Of a stretch of DNA of 64,000 nucleotides, positions 37,311-46,087 are shown in pieces; within the stretch, counting starts at the first letter, position 1; the number at the start of each line of letters is the position of its first letter. A model generated the notes under the pieces. That model saw only the letters and a list, made by a program, of their open reading frames with translations. It ran no database searches and was not told the origin of the DNA. The DNA is from Pseudomonas triticifolii (lineage in GTDB: Bacteria; Pseudomonadota; Gammaproteobacteria; Pseudomonadales; Pseudomonadaceae), in NCBI RefSeq assembly GCF_014358015.1, contig NZ_JACONV010000014.1, positions 1 through 64,000 of the forward strand, written 5' to 3'. Made by a program: the position numbers and the translations under genes.

Positions 37311-37359
37311 GATCGCCCCCTTGTCAGAAAATCCATAGGTATGAGTGTATGCCAGCCTG

Positions 37360-38049
37360 TCAAACTCGCCTAGGCAACCAGTCGGCGTTAGTCGGGCTAT
37401 CCAGGTGCCTGTTCAGGTAGTCGGCAAACATCTGGCGGGGAATAGAGCGTGCTCCGAAGCTGTGCAGGTGCTCAGTGGGCATCTGGCAGTCGATCAGAAC
37501 GAATCCCCAGGCCTGCAGGCGTTCGACCAGTGTGGCGAATCCGACCTTCGAGGCGTTGTCTGCACGGCTGAACATGGATTCCCCGAAGAACAGTTGCCCC
37601 ATTGCCAGGCCGTACAGTCCGCCCACCAATGATTCTCCCTCCCAGACCTCTACGCTGTGCGCATGGCCGCGCCGATGAAGTTCAAGGTAGGCGTCCTGCA
37701 TCGACGTCGTGATCCAGGTTTCGTTGGCGTAGCTGCGCGGTGCCGCGCAGGCCTGTATGACCGCCGCAAAATCCTTGTCGAACGTCACGGTATAACGAGC
37801 CTGGCGTAAGGTTTTGCTCAGGCTGCGCGACACATGCAGCTCCTCTGGCAGCAGAACGGTGCGCGGGTCCGGCGACCACCACAGGATCGGCTGGCCCTCT
37901 TGGAACCATGGAAAGCAACCGTGGCGATAGGCACGGATCAGTCGGTCGGCGGACAGGTCGCCGCCCGCCGCCAGCAAGCCGTTGGGCTCGCGCAGCGCTT
38001 TGTCCAGTGGTGGGAAGTCGAGGCTGTTGCGTTGCAGCCAGGTCAGCAT
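37360..38049 (-). CDS. aat: Leucyl/phenylalanyl-tRNA-protein transferase
   Basis: This enzyme (about 229 residues) attaches Leu or Phe to proteins with N-terminal Lys or Arg, the second N-degron-generating activity here. The family blocks PNGLLAAGGDLS, GCFPWF, ILWWSPDPR, SVEVWEGESLVGGLYGLAMGQLFFGESMFS and VLIDCQMPTEHLHS are all present. ATG 38049 (MLTWLQRNSLDFPP) gives the family N-terminus; in-frame starts up to 38112 would add 21 residues and cannot be excluded. Confidence 0.95.
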   Translation of the reverse strand: MLTWLQRNSLDFPPLDKALREPNGLLAAGGDLSADRLIRAYRHGCFPWFQEGQPILWWSPDPRTVLLPEELHVSRSLSKTLRQARYTVTFDKDFAAVIQACAAPRSYANETWITTSMQDAYLELHRRGHAHSVEVWEGESLVGGLYGLAMGQLFFGESMFSRADNASKVGFATLVERLQAWGFVLIDCQMPTEHLHSFGARSIPRQMFADYLNRHLDSPTNADWLPRRV

Positions 38050-38112
38050 GGCATCACGGCTTTGCGGAAGGGGAGGGCGCACGTCTGGCATGCGTGCAAC
38101 TCTGGGCGGCAA

Positions 38113-38528
38113 ATGCGGTCACAAGCGATCGTCATGATGGTACGTACCTGTGGTGTTCGATAGGGCGCGCATGCGAAGGGCGGTTTTGGAACATCGGGTT
38201 GTACCCGGTTGTTTGAATCATGTCATAAGCCTTTGTCACACAACAGAATGCATGCTCAAATTGAACGTGATCAGCAATGCTTGAAAATTATCGGCGTCTG
38301 CGCAAGGTTATTGTGCGGTGTGAAACCGGTTCAGAGAGTTTTCGTACAGACCTTGCGGCTCTCAAGGCCGTACAATGCCGATATTGCGCATTATCATCAA
38401 ACGGCTTTCAATCAGGCGTTCCAGATAGCTGCCAGCCTTTGCTCACCAAGGCCCAGCCGTTACCTTTGCGCAGTTGTTCAAAGTCAATCAACGAGATGTT
38501 CGCGCTCCAGCGCAGGAAATAAAGCGTT
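38113..38528. other. Gap between aat and ftsK
   Basis: About 415 bases without a gene I can support. It must carry the aat (minus) and ftsK (plus) promoters. In P. aeruginosa a thioredoxin reductase gene (trxB) lies between these two genes (recalled); I found no trace of it. A stretch on the minus strand ending at 38408 has protein-like codon use for about 30 codons, but no recognisable family and no start. Confidence 0.5.
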
Positions 38529-40928
38529 TTGAAGAAATCCACACCAGCACCCAGCGCTGTTCCGCTTTGGCGGCAGCAATTACATTATCGACTCAAAGAA
38601 GGCGCCCTGATCGCCTTTGGTGCCCTGTGCCTGTACCTGATGATGGCGCTGTTGACCTACGATCAGAGCGATCCCGGCTGGAGCCATACCAGCAGCGCCT
38701 CGCAGGTCCAGAACGCTGCCGGTCGTGCCGGGGCGTTCTGTGCTGACATCCTGTTCATGGTGCTGGGCTACTTTGCTTATATTTTTCCGTTGCTGCTGGC
38801 GATCAAGGCCTGGCAGGTCTTTCGCCATCGTCACGAACCGTGGCAGTGGAGCGGCTGGCTGTTTTCCTGGCGCCTGATCGGACTGGTTTTCCTGGTGCTG
38901 GCGGGTGCGGCGCTGGCGCACATCCATTTCCATTTTTCGGCAGGTTTCCCGGGTTCCGCAGGTGGTGTGCTCGGCGAGGTGCTGGGCGATCTGGCCAAGA
39001 AGGCACTGAATATCCAGGGCAGCACCTTGCTGTTCATTGCCCTGTTCCTGTTCGGTCTTACCGTGTTCACTGACCTCTCCTGGTTCAAGGTCATGGACGT
39101 GACCGGCAAGATCACGCTGGACCTGTTCGAGCTGTTCCAGGGCGCGGCCAATCGCTGGTGGACGGCACGTGCCGAGCGCAAGCAGATGGTGGCGCAACTG
39201 CGCGAAGTCGATATGCGGGTCAACGATGTTGTTGCACCCGTGGCCCCCGACCGCCGCGAGCAGGCCAAGGCCCGCGAGCGTCTGATCGAGCGCGAGGAGT
39301 CCCTGAGCAAGCACATGACCGAGCGCGAAAAGCATGTGCCTGCGGTGATCGCTCCTGCGCCGTCTCGTCCACCTGAGCCAAGCAAGCGTGTGCAGAAGGA
39401 AAAGCAGGCGCCGTTGTTCGTCGACAGCGCGGTGGAAGGCACATTGCCGCCTATTTCAATTCTCGATCCGGCAGAAAAGAAGCAGCTCAATTACTCGCCT
39501 GAGTCGCTGGCGGCTGTCGGGCATCTGCTGGAAATCAAGCTCAAGGAATTTGGCGTCGAAGTGTCGGTGGATTCCATCCATCCGGGGCCGGTGATTACGC
39601 GTTACGAGATCCAGCCAGCCGCTGGCGTCAAGGTCAGTCGTATCTCCAACCTGGCCAAGGACCTTGCGCGCTCGCTGGCCGTGACCAGCGTACGAGTGGT
39701 CGAAGTGATTCCAGGCAAGACCACGGTCGGCATCGAGATTCCCAACGAGGACCGCCAGATCGTGCGTTTCTCGGAAGTGCTGTCCACGCCTGAATACGAC
39801 AACGCCAAGTCTCCTGTGACGCTGGCGCTCGGCCATGATATTGGCGGCAAGCCGGTCATCACCGATCTGGCGAAGATGCCGCACCTGCTCGTGGCGGGTA
39901 CTACAGGTTCCGGTAAGTCGGTGGGCGTGAACGCGATGATCCTTTCGATCCTGTTCAAGTCCGGTCCGGACGACGCCAAGCTGATCATGATCGACCCGAA
40001 GATGCTTGAATTGTCGATCTACGAAGGTATTCCACATCTGCTCTGTCCGGTGGTGACCGACATGAAGGACGCTGCCAACGCCTTGCGCTGGAGCGTCGCG
40101 GAGATGGAGCGTCGCTACAAGTTGATGGCCAAGATGGGCGTGCGTAACCTGTCGGGCTTCAACCAGAAGGTCAAGGATGCTCAGGATGCCGGAGAGCCTT
40201 TGGCGGATCCGCTGTACAAGCGCGAGAGCATTCATGACGAAGCGCCGCTGCTGACCAAGTTGCCAACCATCGTGGTGGTGGTGGACGAGTTCGCGGACAT
40301 GATGATGATCGTCGGCAAGAAGGTCGAAGAACTCATCGCCCGTATTGCCCAGAAAGCACGTGCTGCCGGTATTCACCTGATCCTCGCGACCCAGCGGCCG
40401 TCGGTGGACGTGATCACTGGCCTGATCAAGGCCAACATTCCGACACGCATGGCGTTTCAGGTATCGAGCAAGATCGATTCGCGGACCATCATCGACCAGG
40501 GTGGTGCCGAGCAACTGTTGGGCCACGGCGACATGCTCTACATGCCACCCGGCACCAGCCTGCCGATTCGTGTGCACGGTGCTTTCGTTTCCGACGAGGA
40601 AGTGCACCGCGTGGTAGAAGCATGGAAACTGCGCGGCACGCCGGACTACAACGACGACATTCTGGCGGGTGTCGAAGAGGCGGGCAGTGGTTTTGAAGGC
40701 GGTGGTGGTGATAGTGAAGACAGCGAAAGTGATGCGCTTTACGACGAGGCCGTCAAATTCGTTCTCGAAAGCCGCCGTGCATCGATCTCCGCTGTGCAGC
40801 GCAAGCTCAAGATCGGCTACAACCGCGCTGCCCGCATGATCGAGGCGATGGAAATGGCCGGTGTCGTGACCTCCATGAACACCAATGGCTCGCGCGAGGT
40901 CATCGCTCCCGGCCCCATGCGCGACTGA
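38529..40928 (+). CDS. ftsK: DNA translocase FtsK
   Basis: This 799-residue septal DNA pump coordinates chromosome dimer resolution with division. It has four N-terminal membrane segments (about 25-165), a short linker for the family (about 200-300), and alpha/beta motor domains with Walker A GTTGSGKS and Walker B VVVVDEFADMMM. The C-terminal gamma winged helix (about 735-799, SRRASISAVQRKLKIGYNRAARMIEAME) recognises KOPS sites. The start is TTG 38529 behind AGGAAAT; the product MKKSTPAP...PLWRQQLHYRLKEG matches other Pseudomonas FtsK, so this rare start is likely true. Confidence 0.96.
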   Translation: MKKSTPAPSAVPLWRQQLHYRLKEGALIAFGALCLYLMMALLTYDQSDPGWSHTSSASQVQNAAGRAGAFCADILFMVLGYFAYIFPLLLAIKAWQVFRHRHEPWQWSGWLFSWRLIGLVFLVLAGAALAHIHFHFSAGFPGSAGGVLGEVLGDLAKKALNIQGSTLLFIALFLFGLTVFTDLSWFKVMDVTGKITLDLFELFQGAANRWWTARAERKQMVAQLREVDMRVNDVVAPVAPDRREQAKARERLIEREESLSKHMTEREKHVPAVIAPAPSRPPEPSKRVQKEKQAPLFVDSAVEGTLPPISILDPAEKKQLNYSPESLAAVGHLLEIKLKEFGVEVSVDSIHPGPVITRYEIQPAAGVKVSRISNLAKDLARSLAVTSVRVVEVIPGKTTVGIEIPNEDRQIVRFSEVLSTPEYDNAKSPVTLALGHDIGGKPVITDLAKMPHLLVAGTTGSGKSVGVNAMILSILFKSGPDDAKLIMIDPKMLELSIYEGIPHLLCPVVTDMKDAANALRWSVAEMERRYKLMAKMGVRNLSGFNQKVKDAQDAGEPLADPLYKRESIHDEAPLLTKLPTIVVVVDEFADMMMIVGKKVEELIARIAQKARAAGIHLILATQRPSVDVITGLIKANIPTRMAFQVSSKIDSRTIIDQGGAEQLLGHGDMLYMPPGTSLPIRVHGAFVSDEEVHRVVEAWKLRGTPDYNDDILAGVEEAGSGFEGGGGDSEDSESDALYDEAVKFVLESRRASISAVQRKLKIGYNRAARMIEAMEMAGVVTSMNTNGSREVIAPGPMRD

Positions 40929-41004
40929 TTAAAACGTTACAGACTGCATCGACAGCGGGTTCTGCTCGCTGTCGTTCCATCCAATGACTGCAAAGAGGAA
41001 TTCC

Positions 41005-41628
41005 ATGCGTCTTATCCGCATCCTGTTGGCAACCGCTCTGACCTTTTCCGTGATTCCCGCCCATGCCGACAGCAAGGATGTGGCACGCCTGACTCAGTTG
41101 CTGGAAAATTCCCGTACGCTGACGGCACGCTTTTCCCAGTTGACGCTGGATGGCAGTGGCACCCAGTTGCAGGAAACAACCGGCGAGATGGCGCTGCAGC
41201 GTCCTGGCCTGTTCAACTGGCATACCGACGCGCCTCAGGAACAGCTGATGGTGTCGGATGGCAAGAAGGTTTCGCTCTGGGACCCGGATCTTGAGCAGGT
41301 CACTATCAAGACCCTGGATCAGCGCCTGACCCAGACGCCGGCGCTGCTGCTGTCCGGTGATGTGTCGAAAATCAGCGAAAGCTTCGATATCACCGCCAAG
41401 GAAGCCGGTGGCGTGATCGACTTCGTGCTCAAGCCCAAGACCAAGGACACGCTGTTCGATAGCCTGCGTCTGTCGTTTCGTAATGGCATCATCAACGATA
41501 TGCAATTGATCGACAGCGTGGGCCAGCGAACCAATATCCTGTTCACTGGCGTCAAGGCCAATGAGTCGATTGCCGCCAGCAAGTTTCAGTTCCAGATACC
41601 CAAGGGTGCTGATGTCATTCAAGAGTAA
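41005..41628 (+). CDS. lolA: Outer-membrane lipoprotein carrier protein LolA
   Basis: This 207-residue periplasmic chaperone ferries lipoproteins from LolCDE to LolB. It has a signal peptide of about 21 residues (ending ...SVIPAHA) and then the LolA beta-barrel with TLTARFSQLTLDGSGTQLQETTGEMALQRPGLFNW. ATG 41005 follows AGAGGAATTCC; a start 21 bases upstream would put charged residues before the signal peptide. It sits between ftsK and rarA, a conserved gamma-proteobacterial order. A small stem (40951-40973) lies in the ftsK-lolA gap. Confidence 0.95.
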   Translation: MRLIRILLATALTFSVIPAHADSKDVARLTQLLENSRTLTARFSQLTLDGSGTQLQETTGEMALQRPGLFNWHTDAPQEQLMVSDGKKVSLWDPDLEQVTIKTLDQRLTQTPALLLSGDVSKISESFDITAKEAGGVIDFVLKPKTKDTLFDSLRLSFRNGIINDMQLIDSVGQRTNILFTGVKANESIAASKFQFQIPKGADVIQE

Positions 41629-41647
41629 GAAGGCCTGATTCCTGACC

Positions 41648-42970
41648 ATGGACCTGTTTAGCCGCGAACCTATTGCCCAGCCACTGGCAGCCCGCCTGCG
41701 TGCGACCAACCTGGATGAGTATGTCGGTCAGGAGCACGTGTTGGCTCATGGCAAGCCGCTGCGTGAGGCGCTGGAGCAGGGCGCTCTGCATTCCATGATC
41801 TTCTGGGGGCCGCCCGGCGTCGGCAAGACGACGCTCGCCCGGCTGCTGGCCAAGGTTTCGGACGCACACTTTGAAACGGTGTCGGCCGTGCTGGCCGGTG
41901 TGAAGGAAATTCGCCAGGCCGTCGAGGTCGCCAAGCAACAGGCCGGTCAATACGGTCGGCGCACGATCCTGTTCGTTGACGAGGTGCATCGTTTCAACAA
42001 ATCGCAGCAGGATGCGTTCCTGCCGTACGTTGAAGACGGCACACTGATTTTCATCGGTGCGACCACCGAGAACCCATCGTTCGAGCTCAACAACGCGTTG
42101 CTGTCACGGGCGCGTGTCTACGTGCTCAAGAGTCTGGACGAAACCGCGCTGCGCAAGCTGGTGCATCGTGCGTTGACAGAGGATCGCGGCCTTGGTCAAC
42201 GTCAACTGACCCTGAGCGATGAAGGCTTTGCCATTCTGATGGCGGCGGCTGACGGCGACGGTCGGCGCATGCTCAACCTGCTCGAAAACGCTTCCGATCT
42301 GGCAGAAGATGGCAGCGAGATCGGCACCGAACTGCTGCAAAGCCTGCTGGGTGACAGTCGGCGTCGTTTCGACAAGGGCGGCGAAGCGTTCTATGACCAG
42401 ATATCGGCGCTGCACAAATCGATTCGCGGTTCCAACCCGGATGCAGCGTTGTACTGGTTCGCCCGCATGATCGATGGTGGTTGTGACCCGCTTTACCTGG
42501 CGCGTCGTGTAGTGCGTATGGCCAGTGAAGACATTGGTAATGCCGATCCCCGCGCTTTGCCTCTGTGCATGTCCGCGTGGGACGTGCAGGAGCGCCTTGG
42601 CAGTCCGGAAGGCGAGTTGGCGGTTGCTCAGGCGATTGTCTATCTGGCCTGTGCTGCGAAGAGCAACGCGGTGTATACGGCGTTCAAGGCCGCCATGCGC
42701 GAAGCCTCTGAACACGGTTCGCTCGAGGTGCCGTTGCATCTGCGCAATGCGCCGACCAAGCTGATGAAACAGCTCGGCTACGGTGAAGAATATCGTTACG
42801 CCCACGACGAACCGGATGCGTATGCTGCCGGCGAAGACTACTTCCCCGATGAGCTGGAACCGCGTCAGTATTACCAGCCGGTGCCTCGCGGCCTGGAACT
42901 CAAGATCGGCGAAAAACTCAGGCATCTGAGCGCCCTGGACGAAGCAAGCCCTCGCAAGCGGAGAAAGTAG
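41648..42970 (+). CDS. rarA: Replication-associated recombination protein RarA (MgsA)
   Basis: This 440-residue AAA+ ATPase of the clamp-loader/WRNIP1 group acts at stalled replication forks. Walker A GPPGVGKTTLARLL, Walker B LFVDEVHRFNK, sensor 1 GATTENPSFELN, and the C-terminal tetramerisation domain with RGSNPDAALYWFARMIDGG and LRNAPTKLMKQLGYG are present. It ends at a TAG whose last base is the first base of the crcB GTG start. Confidence 0.96.
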   Translation: MDLFSREPIAQPLAARLRATNLDEYVGQEHVLAHGKPLREALEQGALHSMIFWGPPGVGKTTLARLLAKVSDAHFETVSAVLAGVKEIRQAVEVAKQQAGQYGRRTILFVDEVHRFNKSQQDAFLPYVEDGTLIFIGATTENPSFELNNALLSRARVYVLKSLDETALRKLVHRALTEDRGLGQRQLTLSDEGFAILMAAADGDGRRMLNLLENASDLAEDGSEIGTELLQSLLGDSRRRFDKGGEAFYDQISALHKSIRGSNPDAALYWFARMIDGGCDPLYLARRVVRMASEDIGNADPRALPLCMSAWDVQERLGSPEGELAVAQAIVYLACAAKSNAVYTAFKAAMREASEHGSLEVPLHLRNAPTKLMKQLGYGEEYRYAHDEPDAYAAGEDYFPDELEPRQYYQPVPRGLELKIGEKLRHLSALDEASPRKRRK

Positions 42971-43344
42971 TGATTCAGACCATTCTTGCGGTGTCGATTG
43001 CCGGTATCGCTGGTACATTATTGCGCTTTGCCGCAGGCACATGGGTCAGTGCTAACTGGCCGCGGTATTTCTACACCGCGACGCTGGCAGTCAATATCGT
43101 CGGATGCCTGATCATAGGCGTGCTGTACGGTCTGTTTCTGCTGCGTCCTGAAGTGCCCATCGAAATTCGGGCCGGCCTGATCGTCGGCTTTGTAGGGGGT
43201 CTGACGACCTTTTCATCCTTTTCACTGGATACGCTGCGCCTGCTGGAAAGCGGGCAACTGCCACTGGCCCTGGGCTATGCCGGTATCAGCGTGTTCGGCG
43301 GGCTGCTCGCAACCTGGGTTGGCCTGTCCCTGACCAGACTTTGA
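42970..43344 (+). CDS. crcB: Fluoride ion channel CrcB (Fluc)
   Basis: This 124-residue four-helix inner-membrane protein forms antiparallel dimers exporting fluoride. GTLLRFAAG, the N in ATLAVNIVGCLIIG and the GFVGGLTTFSSFS motif of the pore are visible. It starts with GTG at 42970, overlapping the rarA stop by one base. There is no room for a fluoride riboswitch directly in front, so expression is presumably with rarA. Confidence 0.93.
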   Translation: MIQTILAVSIAGIAGTLLRFAAGTWVSANWPRYFYTATLAVNIVGCLIIGVLYGLFLLRPEVPIEIRAGLIVGFVGGLTTFSSFSLDTLRLLESGQLPLALGYAGISVFGGLLATWVGLSLTRL

Positions 43345-43360
43345 TAGACGAGAGAACGAT

Positions 43361-44641
43361 ATGCTCGATTCCAAACTGTTACGTACTCAACTTCAGGACG
43401 TAGCGGATCGCCTGGCTTCCCGTGGTTTTACACTGGACGTGGCCCGTATTGAAGCGCTGGAAGCCCAGCGCAAGGTTGTGCAGACCCGCACCGAACAGTT
43501 GCAGGCCGAGCGTAACGCCCGTTCCAAGTCCATCGGTCAGGCCAAGCAACGCGGCGAAGACATTGCGCCGTTGATGGCCGACGTCGAGCGCATGGGCAAC
43601 GAACTCAGTGAGGGCAAGGTCGAGCTGGACGGCATTCAGGCCGAGCTCGACGCTCTGGTGCTCAATATCCCGAACCTGCCGCACGAATCGGTGCCCGTTG
43701 GTGCCGATGAAGAGGGCAACGTCGAGGTGAGCACCTGGGGCACGCCGACCCGCTTCGATTTCGAGGTCAAGGACCACGTTGCGCTGGGCGAACAGTACGG
43801 CTGGCTGGATTTTGAAACCGCCGCCAAGCTGTCCGGTGCGCGTTTTGCGCTGCTGCGTGGTCCTATCGCGCGCCTGCACCGCGCTCTGGCGCAGTTCATG
43901 ATCAACCTGCACATCAACGAGCATGGCTACGAAGAGGCTTACACGCCTTATCTGGTCCAGGCACCTGCCTTGCAGGGCACCGGTCAGTTGCCGAAGTTCG
44001 AAGAAGACCTGTTCAAGATTTCCCGCGAAGGCGAAGCGGATCTGTATTTGATCCCGACCGCTGAAGTGTCGCTGACCAACATCGTGTCCGGCGAGATTCT
44101 GGACGCCAAACAGCTGCCTTTGAAGTTCGTCGCCCACACGCCGTGCTTCCGCAGTGAAGCGGGCGCATCGGGTCGTGACACCCGTGGCATGATTCGCCAG
44201 CATCAATTCGACAAGGTCGAGATGGTGCAGATCGTCGCGCCGGATGAGTCCATGGCCGCGCTCGAATCGCTGACCGGCAACGCCGAACGTGTTCTGCAAT
44301 TGCTTGAGCTGCCTTATCGCAAACTGGCCTTGTGCACCGGCGACATGGGTTTCAGTGCCGTGAAGACCTACGACCTTGAAGTCTGGATTCCGAGCCAGGA
44401 CAAGTACCGTGAAATCTCTTCGTGCTCCAACTGCGGGGATTTCCAGGCGCGTCGCATGCAGGCTCGCTGGCGCAACCCGGAAACGGGCAAGCCGGAGCTG
44501 GTGCACACGCTGAACGGTTCCGGGCTGGCAGTGGGTCGTACGCTGGTAGCGGTTCTGGAGAACTACCAGCAGGCAGACGGTTCGATTCGTGTGCCGGAAG
44601 TTCTCAAGCCCTACATGGGCGGCCTTGAGGTCATCGGTTAA
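43361..44641 (+). CDS. serS: Seryl-tRNA synthetase
   Basis: This 426-residue class II synthetase has an N-terminal coiled-coil arm (about 30-105) that binds the long variable arm of tRNA-Ser. Its catalytic domain has motif 2 (FRSEAGASGRDTRGMIRQHQ) and motif 3 (NGSGLAVGRTLVAVLE). A cognate tRNA-Ser(UGA) gene is at 50717-50804. cysG starts at the next base after its stop codon. Confidence 0.97.
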   Translation: MLDSKLLRTQLQDVADRLASRGFTLDVARIEALEAQRKVVQTRTEQLQAERNARSKSIGQAKQRGEDIAPLMADVERMGNELSEGKVELDGIQAELDALVLNIPNLPHESVPVGADEEGNVEVSTWGTPTRFDFEVKDHVALGEQYGWLDFETAAKLSGARFALLRGPIARLHRALAQFMINLHINEHGYEEAYTPYLVQAPALQGTGQLPKFEEDLFKISREGEADLYLIPTAEVSLTNIVSGEILDAKQLPLKFVAHTPCFRSEAGASGRDTRGMIRQHQFDKVEMVQIVAPDESMAALESLTGNAERVLQLLELPYRKLALCTGDMGFSAVKTYDLEVWIPSQDKYREISSCSNCGDFQARRMQARWRNPETGKPELVHTLNGSGLAVGRTLVAVLENYQQADGSIRVPEVLKPYMGGLEVIG

Positions 44642-46036
44642 ATGGAATTCCTGCCGCTGTTCCATAACCTGCGTGGCAGCCGAGTGCTGGTGGTCGGCGG
44701 CGGTGAGATTGCCTTGCGCAAATCCCGGCTGATCTTCGAGGCGGGCGCTGTCATCCGGGTCGTCGCACCGGAAATCGAGAGTCAGTTACGCGAGCTTGTT
44801 GTCCAGAGCGGCGGTGAGCTGATTCTGCGTGGCTACCACGCAGATGATCTTGAAGGCTGCGTGCTGATTATTGCTGCAACCGACGACGAGCCGCTTAACG
44901 CCCAGGTCTCTGAGGATGCCCGGTCACGTTGTGTGCCGGTCAACGTGGTGGATGCGCCTGCACTGTGCACGGTGATCTTCCCGGCCATCGTCGACCGCTC
45001 GCCGCTGGTCATTGCCGTGTCCAGCGGTGGCGATGCGCCCGTACTGGCGCGACTGATCCGCGCGAAGCTGGAAACCTGGATTCCGTCAACCTACGGGCAA
45101 TTGGCAGGCCTTGCGGCGCGCTTTCGTCATCAGGTCAAATGCCTGTTTCCAAACGTGCAGCAGCGTCGTGCTTTCTGGGAAGATGTTTTTCAGGGTGCCA
45201 TTGCCGATCGGCAGCTGGCCGGGCAGGGTGCCGAGGCTGAGCGCCTGCTGATCGCCAAGATTGCAGGCGAACCGCCACCGGAAACCGGAGAGGTGTATTT
45301 GGTAGGTGCTGGTCCCGGCGATCCGGATCTGCTGACGTTCAAGGCACTTCGCCTGATGCAGCAAGCGGATGTGGTGCTGTATGACCGTCTGGTGGCGCCG
45401 ACCATTCTTGATCTGTGCCGTCGCGATGCCGAGCGGGTCTACGTCGGCAAGCGTCGCTCCGAACACGCCGTGCCTCAGGATCAGATCAACAAACAGTTGG
45501 TCGACCTGGCCAAACAAGGTAAGCGTGTGGTTCGCCTGAAAGGCGGTGATCCGTTTATCTTCGGCCGGGGTGGTGAGGAAATCGAAGAGCTGGCCGCGCA
45601 TGGCATTCCGTTTCAGGTGGTGCCAGGTATCACGGCCGCCAGTGGTTGCGCGGCGTACGCCGGTATTCCGCTGACTCACCGCGATCATGCGCAATCGGTA
45701 CGTTTTATCACCGGGCACCTTAAGAATGGCACGACGGATCTGCCGTGGTCCGATCTGGTAGCTCCAGCGCAAACCCTGGTGTTTTATATGGGTTTGATCG
45801 GTTTGCCGGTTATTTGCGAACAACTGATCAAGCATGGTCGTTCGGCAGATACGCCAGCGGCACTGGTTCAGCAGGGCACCACGACCAATCAGCGCGTGTT
45901 CACGGGTACGCTGGCCAATCTGCCACAAATGGTCGCGGAGCATGAAGTGCATGCGCCGACGCTGGTGATCATTGGCGAAGTGGTTCAGTTGCGAGAAAAG
46001 CTGGCCTGGTTTGAAGGCAATCAGGCAAGCGTCTGA
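44642..46036 (+). CDS. cysG: Siroheme synthase CysG (multifunctional)
   Basis: This 464-residue fused enzyme makes siroheme for sulfite and nitrite reductases. The N-terminal half has the precorrin-2 dehydrogenase/ferrochelatase Rossmann domain (VVGGGEIALRKSRLIFEAGA, VVDAPALCTVIFPAIVDRSPL). The C-terminal half has the uroporphyrinogen-III methyltransferase domain (VYLVGAGPGDPDLLTFKALR, VRLKGGDPFIFGRGGEE, GITAASGCAAYAGIPLTHRD). The start ATG abuts the serS stop with no gap, and a strong terminator follows. Confidence 0.97.
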   Translation: MEFLPLFHNLRGSRVLVVGGGEIALRKSRLIFEAGAVIRVVAPEIESQLRELVVQSGGELILRGYHADDLEGCVLIIAATDDEPLNAQVSEDARSRCVPVNVVDAPALCTVIFPAIVDRSPLVIAVSSGGDAPVLARLIRAKLETWIPSTYGQLAGLAARFRHQVKCLFPNVQQRRAFWEDVFQGAIADRQLAGQGAEAERLLIAKIAGEPPPETGEVYLVGAGPGDPDLLTFKALRLMQQADVVLYDRLVAPTILDLCRRDAERVYVGKRRSEHAVPQDQINKQLVDLAKQGKRVVRLKGGDPFIFGRGGEEIEELAAHGIPFQVVPGITAASGCAAYAGIPLTHRDHAQSVRFITGHLKNGTTDLPWSDLVAPAQTLVFYMGLIGLPVICEQLIKHGRSADTPAALVQQGTTTNQRVFTGTLANLPQMVAEHEVHAPTLVIIGEVVQLREKLAWFEGNQASV

Positions 46037-46046
46037 TGTCGGTTAA

Positions 46047-46080
46047 CGGATAGCCCGTTCGGGCTATCCGTCTTTCTTTG
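46047..46080 (+). terminator. Terminator after cysG
   Basis: A perfect 10-bp stem CGGATAGCCC/GGGCTATCCG with a GTTC tetraloop is followed by TCTTTCTTTG on the plus strand. It lies between cysG and the convergent quinone-reductase-like gene. Confidence 0.85.
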
Positions 46081-46087
46081 CATTCCC

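Noticed and set aside
38209..38532. 107-codon plus-strand frame between aat and ftsK
   Set aside because: Cys/Ser/Arg-rich with poor codon character, and overlaps the ftsK start; no family resemblance.
38408..38560. Coding-like minus-strand stretch (LIDFEQLRKGNGWALVSKGW) overlapping the ftsK start
   Set aside because: Codon use is suggestive, but there is no start, it runs antisense into ftsK and I recognise no family; kept only as a note.
42970..43344. Fluoride riboswitch in front of crcB
   Set aside because: crcB begins inside the rarA stop codon, leaving no leader; no riboswitch sequence was recognised.
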